DNA of 64,000 nt from Tenacibaculum sp. MAR_2010_89 (GTDB lineage: Bacteria > Bacteroidota > Bacteroidia > Flavobacteriales > Flavobacteriaceae). A program made the translations under genes and the position numbers. The first letter of the stretch is position 1. Each line of letters starts with the position of its first letter. Below, piece after piece: positions 54,386 to 61,453 of the stretch. A model generated the notes under the pieces. The model saw nothing but the letters and a program-made list of their open reading frames with translations, had not been told where the DNA came from and did no database searches. The stretch lies in contig NZ_FNUB01000005.1 in NCBI RefSeq assembly GCF_900105985.1, positions 3,321,296 to 3,385,295 on the forward strand, in the 5' to 3' direction.

Positions 54386-54411
54386 TTAATTAATTAATTA
54401 ATTAATTAATT
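54386..54411. repeat. TTAA tetranucleotide run
   Basis: Six TTAA units overlap the last codons and stop of the HIT gene (its C-terminus KIIN is coded by the repeat). Unit changes would extend or alter the tail. Confidence 0.6.
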
Positions 54412-54857
54412 ATTTTATTAACAACTTCCGTTAATTTTTCATCACTTGCTCTATCACAATCATGCGATGAGATATAACCTTCATACTTCTCAAAGTATTT
54501 TACCTGTTTTGATAAAAAAGGCTTCCAAGTTTTCAAGTCTGAAGTACCATGCATCGGGAACAGTTTAACATGGGTATGATCAACTCCAAATCCTTCCATT
54601 ATCAGTCCTGTTCTACCCACATCATCTAATTTCTCATCTAATAGTTTTCCCACTTGTTTTGCAGCGATTATTAATTTTGATAATTCTTCATCCTTTAAAT
54701 CAAAACAATAACTACTTAAGTGTTTTTTCGTTGCTACAACTGTAAAACCTTCTGTATTTGGGAAAATTGAGAGAAATGCCAAATGCTCTTCATTTTCCCA
54801 AATTTTAAAAGCAGGTGCTTTTCCATTAACTATATCACAAAAAATGCAATTACTCAT
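54402..54857 (-). CDS. HIT-family protein
   Basis: 151 residues: N-terminal zinc-like motif CIFCDIVNGKAPA, KIWENEEHLAFLSIFPNTEG, then the histidine triad region GVDHTHVKLFPMH. Two His of the H-x-H-x-H triad are in place, but the third position is Lys. The family hydrolyses nucleotides linked to phosphate or amides. The C-terminus ends inside a TTAA repeat. Cargo of module U2. Confidence 0.85.
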   Translation of the reverse strand: MSNCIFCDIVNGKAPAFKIWENEEHLAFLSIFPNTEGFTVVATKKHLSSYCFDLKDEELSKLIIAAKQVGKLLDEKLDDVGRTGLIMEGFGVDHTHVKLFPMHGTSDLKTWKPFLSKQVKYFEKYEGYISSHDCDRASDEKLTEVVNKIIN

Positions 54858-55011
54858 ATTTTATTAAAAAGTTATCTAACTATGGAATTTACTTACAAGT
54901 AAACAAATATCCATAAATGTATTTCTACAAATTTAATTGATTTAAAATCAATTAAAAATTTACTTACCACAATTATGTCAAAGAACTTTTCAGTTTTAAG
55001 AATCTGGAAAC

Positions 55012-55230
55012 CTACAGATTTGTTAATATTGCGTAACCATTATTCCAAACATCAATTTGTTTATATCTCAAAAATTCTAGTTGATGGCATTTATCACGAT
55101 CTTCTAAAACTATTTTTCCATGCTTCCCTGTAATATATTCATAATCTGAAAAACAAACGTTAGTAACTTTAATTCCTCTTTGCATTTCCGCAACTGCTTC
55201 CGATTGTAAAAGTAGGTATTGATCTTCCAT
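55012..55230 (-). CDS. Small cassette protein ending TNL (72 aa)
   Basis: 72 residues, soluble: LLLQSEAVAEMQRGIKVTNV, YEYITGKHGKIVLED, ending YAILTNL with TAG from the boundary CTACAG. No family. The N-terminal part follows a boundary at 55233. Confidence 0.45.
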   Translation of the reverse strand: MEDQYLLLQSEAVAEMQRGIKVTNVCFSDYEYITGKHGKIVLEDRDKCHQLEFLRYKQIDVWNNGYAILTNL

Positions 55231-55342
55231 AACTACTTTTTTAGTTTAATTCGTTTATACATTTATTCTTTGCGTTTATGAAATATCATACTTTACCGTG
55301 TGTTTTTTATTTTTTTTTGATAAACTTTAAATTTTAAAAATC

Positions 55343-55516
55343 ATGTTAAAAAACATTTCAAATCTGGGATCTACCTTAAATAAATTAGCTCAAAAAAATA
55401 TATTAGGAGGAGTAAAATTAGAATTCGATTGTATTTCTCATGCTCACTTTTGTAATAACGCACACACTTCAAATGCAGATTATGATGAATGCATGGCAGA
55501 CTGTGGTTGTGAATAA
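55343..55516 (+). CDS. Leader peptide gene P8
   Basis: 57 residues: MLKNISNLGSTLNKLAQKNI then LGG, core VKLEFDCISHAHFCNNAHTS continuing NADYDECMADCGCE. Five Cys and several His/Asp, acidic. Belongs to the second promoter class (block CGTTTATACATTTAT upstream). TTCG-loop terminator at 55527. Confidence 0.8.
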   Translation: MLKNISNLGSTLNKLAQKNILGGVKLEFDCISHAHFCNNAHTSNADYDECMADCGCE

Positions 55517-55524
55517 TTCATTTA

Positions 55525-55549
55525 AAAGCGAACTTCGGTTCGTTTTTTC
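55525..55549 (+). terminator. TTCG-loop terminator of P8
   Basis: AAGCGAAC-TTCG-GTTCGTTTTTT, with one G-T closing pair. Confidence 0.8.
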
Positions 55550-55617
55550 TTTACTTGTATTCTTCTTACCACATATTTTATGATATATTAATTATATTTG
55601 ACTAAAAATTTTCAAAT

Positions 55618-55710
55618 ATGACTAATAACAAGAAAAAATATGACTATAAATTTTTCCTAGGTGTCTTTGTTGGCATTATAATATTTAAAATATTTAATAT
55701 GTTTTTTTAA
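55618..55710 (+). CDS. Tiny membrane peptide (30 aa)
   Basis: MTNNKKKYDYKFFLGVFVGI followed by IIFKIFNMFF: a basic N-terminus and one hydrophobic segment. A TATATTTG box at 55593-55600 lies 17 bp upstream. May be a small membrane protein or toxin-like; no family. Confidence 0.35.
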   Translation: MTNNKKKYDYKFFLGVFVGIIIFKIFNMFF

Positions 55711-55732
55711 GAGTATTTTATTAATATTTAAA

Positions 55733-55957
55733 CTACAGATTAAATATTAACTGTTCTCCATTTGCTGGAGCTACTTCAATTATTTCACTAAATGGTATTC
55801 CGTATAACTCTCCGTTAACTTCAACACCACATTTTGATTCATGTATTTTTAAAAGATCAGTACAGATATCTATTATTTTAGATTTTACCTTTTTTAGAAA
55901 ATGTTTATCATTTTCCCACTGATCCAAATAAAAAGTTATGTATTGATCTACTTTCAT
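55733..55957 (-). CDS. Small cassette protein ending FNL (74 aa)
   Basis: 74 residues: DQWENDKHFLKKVKSKIIDI, VNGELYGIPFSEIIEVAP, ending GEQLIFNL with TAG from CTACAG (55733). No family. One of four cassette proteins with this terminal (I/L)FNL or (I/L)TNL tail. Confidence 0.45.
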   Translation of the reverse strand: MKVDQYITFYLDQWENDKHFLKKVKSKIIDICTDLLKIHESKCGVEVNGELYGIPFSEIIEVAPANGEQLIFNL

Positions 55958-56025
55958 ATACTACAGGTTTACTTTATTTTGTTTTTTCTACACTTATTTT
56001 ATTTCCATATTTTTGTTAAAAAATC

Positions 56026-56205
56026 ATGATTCATTTATTAAGAGGAGCTATTCTATTATCCCTATGTTATTTAATTGATCTACTTTTATTTAAATTCTAC
56101 TTTTCAAAATCTCCTAAAAGAATTGAATGGTTCAACTCTGAAAAATTTTTAATTCAATTTTCAATAATCCTAATTGCTACAGTTACTGCTTTCACTATTG
56201 TTTAA
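56026..56205 (+). CDS. Small two-helix membrane protein (59 aa)
   Basis: MIHLLRGAILLSLCYLIDLL, a loop KSPKRIEWFNSEKF, then LIQFSIILIATVTAFTIV. TATTTTTG box 10 bp upstream of ATG. Ends in TAACTACTG. No family. Confidence 0.45.
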   Translation: MIHLLRGAILLSLCYLIDLLLFKFYFSKSPKRIEWFNSEKFLIQFSIILIATVTAFTIV

Positions 56206-56238
56206 CTACTGTTATTTTAGTTTGTTTATATTTGACTT

Positions 56239-56349
56239 ATGAATTTGACTATTATCTTGGCTAATAAACCACCTGTTTTTGTATTTAGCTTTGTTGCTAT
56301 ATTCCTCTCCTTCTTAGTAATTTATTTAATTAAAAAGAAGAAAAAATAA
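56239..56349 (+). CDS. Tiny membrane peptide (36 aa)
   Basis: MNLTIILANKPPVFVFSFVA followed by IFLSFLVIYLIKKKKK: one helix with a poly-Lys end. TATATTTG ends 4 bp before the ATG (leaderless type). Stop is TAA in TAACTACTG. Confidence 0.4.
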   Translation: MNLTIILANKPPVFVFSFVAIFLSFLVIYLIKKKKK

Positions 56350-56389
56350 CTACTGTTTTAATTTGTTTAGTTTTTTCTATTTTTGATTT

Positions 56390-56548
56390 ATGAATTACGA
56401 AGGATTACTTTATGGGTTTCTTATTCTTGTTGCTGTTGATATAATTATTTATTATTTCGTCGAAGATATTTACAGGAAACTGGCTCGTAATATTTCACGA
56501 ATCTTATATTTTATTGGAATATTTATCTATGCTATATTCATTTATTAA
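56390..56548 (+). CDS. Small membrane protein, copy 2 of a duplicate (52 aa)
   Basis: Nearly the same as the gene at 53372 (MNYEGLLYGFLILVAVDIII here; LAHN versus LARN). TATTTTTG again ends 4 bp before the ATG. Duplication of a whole cassette is the simplest origin. Confidence 0.55.
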   Translation: MNYEGLLYGFLILVAVDIIIYYFVEDIYRKLARNISRILYFIGIFIYAIFIY

Positions 56549-56587
56549 CTACAGATTTAATACTTTTTTAATTTCTCTTTGATTATA

Positions 56588-56791
56588 TCAAACTCCAGAC
56601 TGAAATGATTCATCCTTGATGTATTCAATTATACCATTTAGAGTTCCAAAATCATATTTATCATTATCTGAACAACCATGAAACTCGTCTCCATCTTCAT
56701 CATAAACAACCCCATTCTTACAAGTTGAAAACCCAAGTAATTCATTTAACAATGTCTTTCGTTCTATTTCTGATAGTTTTGTATTTATCAT
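56588..56791 (-). CDS. Small cassette protein (67 aa)
   Basis: 67 residues: KLSEIERKTLLNELLGFSTC, GVVYDEDGDEFHGCSDNDKYDF, ending SFQSGV. Acidic with a DEDGDE run; two Cys. No family. Its 3' end is not on the CTACAG boundary but 34 bp to the right. Confidence 0.45.
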   Translation of the reverse strand: MINTKLSEIERKTLLNELLGFSTCKNGVVYDEDGDEFHGCSDNDKYDFGTLNGIIEYIKDESFQSGV

Positions 56792-56940
56792 GATTTCTAC
56801 TCTTATTTTATAATTCGTTTATTAAATCTATGACATAAAAAACACCTTAAAAAAGGTGCTTTGTGGTAAGTGTTTTTTTTTAAACACTTCTTTATAGTCA
56901 TATATTTTGAAATTTTATTACAGTTTCCTTGTATTCTTAT

Positions 56941-58233
56941 CTATTCATGGTATTTAAACGTTAACTTAATCACGTCAATACCCTTTGTATTAGATGGTCC
57001 AACTCCAAGGGTAAATCCTCCACATATTAATTCATAGTTATCATCAATAGTTCCATAACTATTGTCACCAATACTACTAATATCTCCCTCTATAGTTCCA
57101 TCAGAAAATACAAAACCTATTTTTTGCATTAATCCCCTATATGGCTCAGCGTTAAAGTAACTTATAACCCCCGTTGCATATCTCTCTGAACCTACAAATA
57201 TATGATAAGGTATACCTCCATCAGGATTACCTGTAAAATGTCCTTTATGATCATCATAAATAAATTGGAGACCATCAATAGTATTATAAGAACGATAATA
57301 AAATTCTTTTATAATACCCTCTTTATCTGTTTTTTTTATTTGATATTGACCATCAGATTTAGTTCCATCAGTAGCCGCACTATAAGGTCCCAAGTAAAGT
57401 ACATCCAACCCATCGTAAACATTGGCTGGTTCATCAGGGTTACCTGAAACATATCTGTGTAATGTATAAGTACTTATCAAACATTTCGCAATACTTGATA
57501 ACGCCTCATTCTCCCATCTTTCTCTAATTGCTTCCATAACACCTTCATATAAATTTCCTTGTGCCCAATTTTTATCATAATATATCTCTTTTTCAGTAAC
57601 TAAGTCTTTTGCAGAGCCATATGAAATTGGATATATCCCGTTATGCTTGCTACCATAATCTATTTTGATTTGACCAAATCTCCATTTTTTTAATTCGGGG
57701 TAGTTTTTTTCAAAATAGCAATGGTAATCATCATAATATTTTTTTATTTCTCTTTCCCATTCCTTTTTTCCATCTATTTCATACAATTCTTCACCATAAA
57801 TTAGTTGTTCGCGCAATGCGGTCATATGCATATTAGCGCAAATAGAAGCATAAGGTATTAAGAACTTAGAATTACTAGAACCTATAATATTATTCATTAA
57901 CTGTGTGCATTGCCCTAAAATCACCTTTAGGCTTATTCCTTTCTCTTTATTATTCTCAGTATGAACATAATCATTCATTAAATCTCTTATAGATGCAAGA
58001 TTATTACTAGTTTGCTCCATTTCATATTTCAGTATTTTTTTATCAATAGCTCCCTCTACCTCTGCTATCATTAACTCAAATATATCTTCATTATCTGAAG
58101 GCCAAAATTGACCAACTAAGTAACTAATAAAACCTCCTACTTCGGGAATTTTCTTCACTGCATATTGTGCTACTTTTTTAAGTCTATCATTCCAGTTTTC
58201 TGATAAATCCCTTTTTTTTATTGTATTTTTCAT
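56941..58233 (-). CDS. Cry-like pore-forming domain fused to jacalin-like lectin
   Basis: 430 residues without a signal peptide. The N-terminal 240 are helical and have the delta-endotoxin-N features: a GGFISYLVGQFWP helix, IFELMIAEVEGAIDKKI and SKFLIPYASICANMHMTALRE, where insecticidal Cry proteins have a similar central-helix motif (LPVYAQAANLHLLLLRD-type). The last 170 (YRSYNTIDGLQFIYDDHKGH, GGIPYHIFVGSERY, IGFVFSDG, GGFTLGVGPSNTKG) follow the jacalin lectin outline. Such pairings make carbohydrate-targeted pore formers. Assignment is by motif; it lies inside module U3. Confidence 0.65.
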   Translation of the reverse strand: MKNTIKKRDLSENWNDRLKKVAQYAVKKIPEVGGFISYLVGQFWPSDNEDIFELMIAEVEGAIDKKILKYEMEQTSNNLASIRDLMNDYVHTENNKEKGISLKVILGQCTQLMNNIIGSSNSKFLIPYASICANMHMTALREQLIYGEELYEIDGKKEWEREIKKYYDDYHCYFEKNYPELKKWRFGQIKIDYGSKHNGIYPISYGSAKDLVTEKEIYYDKNWAQGNLYEGVMEAIRERWENEALSSIAKCLISTYTLHRYVSGNPDEPANVYDGLDVLYLGPYSAATDGTKSDGQYQIKKTDKEGIIKEFYYRSYNTIDGLQFIYDDHKGHFTGNPDGGIPYHIFVGSERYATGVISYFNAEPYRGLMQKIGFVFSDGTIEGDISSIGDNSYGTIDDNYELICGGFTLGVGPSNTKGIDVIKLTFKYHE

Positions 58234-58411
58234 TTTAAATAATATTTAATAAAAATTGTATCATAGTAACCTTTACTAAAATTTGTGCCATGGTAATCTA
58301 TAATAAATATAACTCAATGAAGTATTAAAAAATAAAAATTACCTCTAGGGCCTATAAAATAATCATAAGCGCAAGTAATATGGATAAGAGCGTAACTCTC
58401 CTAAATTATAC

Positions 58412-58492
58412 CTAAGAACTTAATTCAACTTCAAAGGTTCCGTTATATTCAATTTTGAATACTAATTCTGTTATTTCTTTAAGTGTTTCCAT
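58412..58492 (-). CDS. Small frame upstream of the toxin (26 aa)
   Basis: METLKEITELVFKIEYNGTF then EVELSS. It starts 12 bp inside the right end of module U3. Downstream of it toward 58320 the DNA carries a broken reading (YDYFIGPRGNFYFLILH in another frame), so this may be the start of a decayed gene. Confidence 0.3.
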   Translation of the reverse strand: METLKEITELVFKIEYNGTFEVELSS

Positions 58493-58651
58493 ATTTAAAA
58501 ATTTACTTACCACAATTATGTCAAAGAACTTTTCCGTTTTTAAGGTATCGGAGAACCTACTCTTATTTTATAATTCGTTTACTAAATCTTGGACATAAAA
58601 AAACACCTTAAAAAAGGTGCTTTGCAGTAAGTGTATGTTTTTATTTAACGT

Positions 58652-58684
58652 ATTGTATAAACCCCTTTTTATGGGGTTTATACC
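58652..58684 (-). terminator. Terminator of the tail-fibre-like gene
   Basis: TATAAACCCC and GGGGTTTATA form a stem with loop TTTTTAT, about 25 bp beyond the gene stop. Confidence 0.6.
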
Positions 58685-58703
58685 TTGTTATAAGCCGTTA
58701 CGT

Positions 58704-59969
58704 TTAGTTTTTATCTTTTAATAATTTCTGAACTAAAGCTTTTAATTCTTTAATTTCAGAATTTTGTTTTTTTAGTTCTTCAATCTCGCTTTGTTGATTC
58801 TCAATTTTGGAGTTTTGAGTTTTTAATTTTTTCTCTTGGTCAATCGTATACAAAGTTAACTCCTCAATTTTTTTAAGAAGATTCATATCCATTTCAGCTT
58901 GCATCACTCCGTTTTTAGCAAATTCTTTAGCTGATGGTATTTCAGGTAAATGGCTATATTCTTTTATAAAATTCTCAACTTCTTCAATGCTTCTCAATTT
59001 ATAATCTGATTTAAAAACGTAGTCTGGCGCAGGTATTGCTAGATCTATTTTCACTTCTTTTGCGTGAATTTTTCCGTTTACAGTTAACTCCATATCGGGT
59101 TGAGTTGTTCCTATCCCAACATTCCCTCCATCAACTACTGTTATTCCTTTCAGTCCGTCGTCAGTTAATTTTAAACCAGCACTCCCACCTACTAAATACA
59201 TAAAATTAGAGTTATGAAGACCTAATGATGCCATAGGTAATGAAACTGAACCCGTAAAAGATAATGCTCCATTGTTAATCGTTAACTTTGAATTTGGACT
59301 TGTTGTTCCTATACCTACATTTCCATTTGATTGAATAACCATTTTTTCAGATCCAGGAGTCCCATTGTAACCTGTATAAAATCTATGATTACTCTGACTA
59401 AAATAATCCAAATCACCAGTGCTTATACCAAACCCAAAATAGTTATTTTCACCTCCCGACCAAAGAGTTATTTTGTTAGGATAAATAGAAGGATTAGAGT
59501 AATTCTTTCCCAAATCTAATCTACTTTTGGGACTTGTTGTCCCTAAACCTACATTTCCTAAATTACTAATATTAAAAGCATTAATAGTTTCTCCATTATT
59601 TTTTATTACATTCATCATTATCTGTGCGTCAAGAAATCTTATATATGACCCACCTCTTTGATTGCTTATTCTTCGTAAAAATGGAGTAGTAGTAGCATTA
59701 GTAATATTATTACCTATACCCACACCGGTGTATGTTAACCCTGGCTCACTTGCCCATAGCATTAAATCTGCAAACTTACTTTCAGTTCCTCCACCTCTAG
59801 AGTGTAAAAGTATTCTACTATCTCCATGACCTCCTTCAATATGTAATTTTTGTCCTGGAATCGTTGTTCCAACACCAACATTACCTGTAGCTTCAATTTT
59901 GTTCTGGGCATTTCCCACCAAACTCATAATCATCATAATAATGACAACAACTATACTTTTTGTTTTCAT
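58704..59969 (-). CDS. Secreted protein with GNVGIGTT repeats (tail-fibre-like)
   Basis: 421 residues: signal peptide ending LVGNAQ, then repeats of the form GNVGIGTTSPxxKL (at least four), a hallmark of Bacteroidetes tail-fibre-like surface proteins. The C-terminus has VFKSDYKLRSIEEVENFIKE, HLPEIPSAKEFAKNG and a Lys/Glu coiled coil (IENQQSEIEELKKQ). It has no T9SS sorting domain. Orphan with respect to phage genes; cargo of U4. Confidence 0.7.
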   Translation of the reverse strand: MKTKSIVVVIIMMIMSLVGNAQNKIEATGNVGVGTTIPGQKLHIEGGHGDSRILLHSRGGGTESKFADLMLWASEPGLTYTGVGIGNNITNATTTPFLRRISNQRGGSYIRFLDAQIMMNVIKNNGETINAFNISNLGNVGLGTTSPKSRLDLGKNYSNPSIYPNKITLWSGGENNYFGFGISTGDLDYFSQSNHRFYTGYNGTPGSEKMVIQSNGNVGIGTTSPNSKLTINNGALSFTGSVSLPMASLGLHNSNFMYLVGGSAGLKLTDDGLKGITVVDGGNVGIGTTQPDMELTVNGKIHAKEVKIDLAIPAPDYVFKSDYKLRSIEEVENFIKEYSHLPEIPSAKEFAKNGVMQAEMDMNLLKKIEELTLYTIDQEKKLKTQNSKIENQQSEIEELKKQNSEIKELKALVQKLLKDKN

Positions 59970-60058
59970 AATAATTTATTTTTGGTAAAATTAATTAAAA
60001 AATTACTTACCACAATTATGTCAAAGAACTTTTTCAGTAGTGCTAATTAATTACAGGT

Positions 60059-60277
60059 TTAATGTTTAAATATTTCTATTTTAACTTTTGCATTTTCCAT
60101 GATGACGTTAAACCTATTATTAGTCTCATCACATACTTTGGTTATCTTTTTTATTACTGAACAAGTGAAAATGTCATCTTTACTTTTAATAACAATTCTT
60201 GTTTTCGTTTCATAAGCTGCATAATCCGAAAAAGGAGTTATTGCGTTTTCTATATCTATTAGTAAGTGAGTTTTCAT
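60059..60277 (-). CDS. Small cassette protein (72 aa)
   Basis: 72 residues: LIDIENAITPFSDYAAYETK, IVIKSKDDIFTCSVIKKITK, ending VKIEIFKH. No family. Flanked by boundaries at 60051 and 60288. Confidence 0.45.
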   Translation of the reverse strand: MKTHLLIDIENAITPFSDYAAYETKTRIVIKSKDDIFTCSVIKKITKVCDETNNRFNVIMENAKVKIEIFKH

Positions 60278-60287
60278 ATTTCTTTAA

Positions 60288-60524
60288 TTACTGTTTTAAT
60301 ATTTTTTTAGTTTGATTGTATATGTCCAGGACATCATTATGACCAAGCCTAATTTTTAATTTTCTTTTATCTGTTTTTAAATGTATTTCCGAATGCAAAT
60401 GTTCAGCCCACTCACTAACATTAATTTTATCAATAGATAGTTCTAATGTTTCCCTAATTGATATTGATGGTTGTGTTTGTTGCTTATTATTTGCTCTTGG
60501 CGTTGTATTTTCAATTATTGCCAT
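60288..60524 (-). CDS. Small cassette protein (78 aa)
   Basis: 78 residues: a polar N-terminus (NTTPRANNKQQTQPSISIRE) then ETLELSIDKINVSEWAEHLH and KLKIRLGHNDVLDIYNQTK. Looks like one small alpha/beta domain. No family. Boundaries at 60288 and 60527 delimit it exactly. Confidence 0.45.
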   Translation of the reverse strand: MAIIENTTPRANNKQQTQPSISIRETLELSIDKINVSEWAEHLHSEIHLKTDKRKLKIRLGHNDVLDIYNQTKKILKQ

Positions 60525-60635
60525 ACCTACAGTTTTCTTAATTTTCGTTTATACATTTATTTCTTGCGTTTATATAGTCTCTAATATCATCCTGTTTTAT
60601 TTATGTTTTTTTGAGAAACTTAAAACTTTTATATT

Positions 60636-60851
60636 ATGATAAAAAACATTTCAACCCTAGGCTCTGTAATTAATAAATCTGAGCAGAAAAAGATTAAAGG
60701 TGGAAGGGTACAAATACAGAATGATGAAAAACATTGGTATGTAATATGTGTTGATGGAAATACTTTTGGTATTAGCCCACATGCTACACCAAAAGAACAA
60801 GAATTAGTATGTAACGGACATGGAGGGTGGTACATGATTATTTATCATTAA
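60636..60851 (+). CDS. Leader peptide gene P9
   Basis: 71 residues: MIKNISTLGSVINKSEQKKI then KGG, core RVQIQNDEKHWYVICVDGNT continuing FGISPHATPKEQELVCNGHG. Two Cys only, Trp/Tyr-rich at the end; the largest core. Second promoter class (CGTTTATACATTTATTTCTTG upstream, shared 20 bp cited in part). Terminator at 60885. Confidence 0.75.
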   Translation: MIKNISTLGSVINKSEQKKIKGGRVQIQNDEKHWYVICVDGNTFGISPHATPKEQELVCNGHGGWYMIIYH

Positions 60852-60884
60852 CATTCTTTCGAGCTATCTAATAAGTTTGAAATT

Positions 60885-60908
60885 AGCTCTCGTTTATTCG
60901 GGAGCTTT
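60885..60908 (+). terminator. Terminator of P9
   Basis: AGCTCTCG and CGGGAGCT pair (one G-T) and are followed by TTTGTTTT. Confidence 0.65.
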
Positions 60909-60916
60909 TGTTTTAA

Positions 60917-61201
60917 CTACAGATTAAATGTTAATTGATTTTCATTTTCTAATTCATTCAATATCCATCGAAATTGCTTTTCACTTGAAAATTGATTATC
61001 AAAATTTTCCTTTAGTTTGTCCCGGAGCCATTTTTTTGCACACTCTTTTATTTCAGAAATAGTTTCACCGTTTTTAAACTGATTTACAAATCCTGACCAA
61101 TGACCAGAAATTGAAAAACTTTTTCTTTGTTCCGGTGCATAATCTATAATTACAAAATTGCATCGGTTACTTTCCCAAATTTTAAAAACTTCATTTGCCA
61201 T
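60917..61201 (-). CDS. Cassette protein ending FNL (94 aa)
   Basis: 94 residues: VFKIWESNRCNFVIIDYAPE, SISGHWSGFVNQFKNGETIS, EIKECAKKWLRDKLKENFDN, ending ENQLTFNL with TAG from CTACAG. No family. Possibly a small SH3- or HIT-unrelated cytosolic protein; unknown. Confidence 0.5.
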   Translation of the reverse strand: MANEVFKIWESNRCNFVIIDYAPEQRKSFSISGHWSGFVNQFKNGETISEIKECAKKWLRDKLKENFDNQFSSEKQFRWILNELENENQLTFNL

Positions 61202-61246
61202 TTTATCTACACTTTTACTTTATTTTGTTTTTATTATTTTTACTTC

Positions 61247-61453
61247 ATGGAAAATAGCTATGAACAACTTAATATCGAATTTATAGAAACTAGAAAAGCT
61301 TCTCTTTTCACTAAACTGGTTTCAATAACATTGTCTCTTACCCTAGTTGTAATCCCTTTGGTAGAAATTCTTCCTGAGTTACTTATTTGTGATTGTATTG
61401 AACTTCTTCCTCCAGGATCATGTGTTTTCGGTGGTAATGGCTGTACTCACTAA
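61247..61453 (+). CDS. Small membrane protein, intact copy of 50010 (68 aa)
   Basis: MENSYEQLNIEFIETRKASL then a hydrophobic helix VSITLSLTLVVIPLVEI and a Cys-containing tail (LICDCIELLPPGSCVF, GGNGCTH). The degraded copy at 50010 lacks the start. TATTTTTA box ends 4 bp before ATG. Ends in TAACTACAG, the last boundary of the array. Confidence 0.55.
   Translation: MENSYEQLNIEFIETRKASLFTKLVSITLSLTLVVIPLVEILPELLICDCIELLPPGSCVFGGNGCTH

Larger units (their letters stand above)
54231..54986 (-). mobile_element. Inverted-end module U2 (HIT protein)
   Basis: Left end TGCACATAA (54231-54239) then an imperfect terminator stem and TGGTAAGTTA; right end ACTTACCACAATTATGTCAA at 54962 on. Same inverted ends as U1, U3 and U4. 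Cargo: the HIT gene at 54402. Confidence 0.5.
56831..58529 (-). mobile_element. Inverted-end module U3 (Cry-like toxin)
   Basis: Left end TGACATAA (56831-56838), terminator stem CACCTT-aaaa-AAGGTG, GTGGTAAGTG (56863-56872); right end ACTTACCAC then AATTATGTCAAAGAAC (58505-58529). Outer flanks are CTACTC at 56797 and again at 58557. Cargo: the toxin-like gene and a small frame. Confidence 0.55.
58591..60029 (-). mobile_element. Inverted-end module U4 (tail-fibre-like protein)
   Basis: Left end GGACATAA (58591-58598), CACCTT / AAGGTG stem, GCAGTAAGTG (58624-58633); right end ACTTACCAC then AATTATGTCAAAGAAC (60005-60029). Left ends of U3 and U4 are almost identical for about 70 bp. Cargo: gene at 58704. 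Confidence 0.55.

Noticed and set aside
57202..57447. Plus-strand open frame inside the toxin gene
   Set aside because: Antisense shadow of a strong minus-strand coding sequence.
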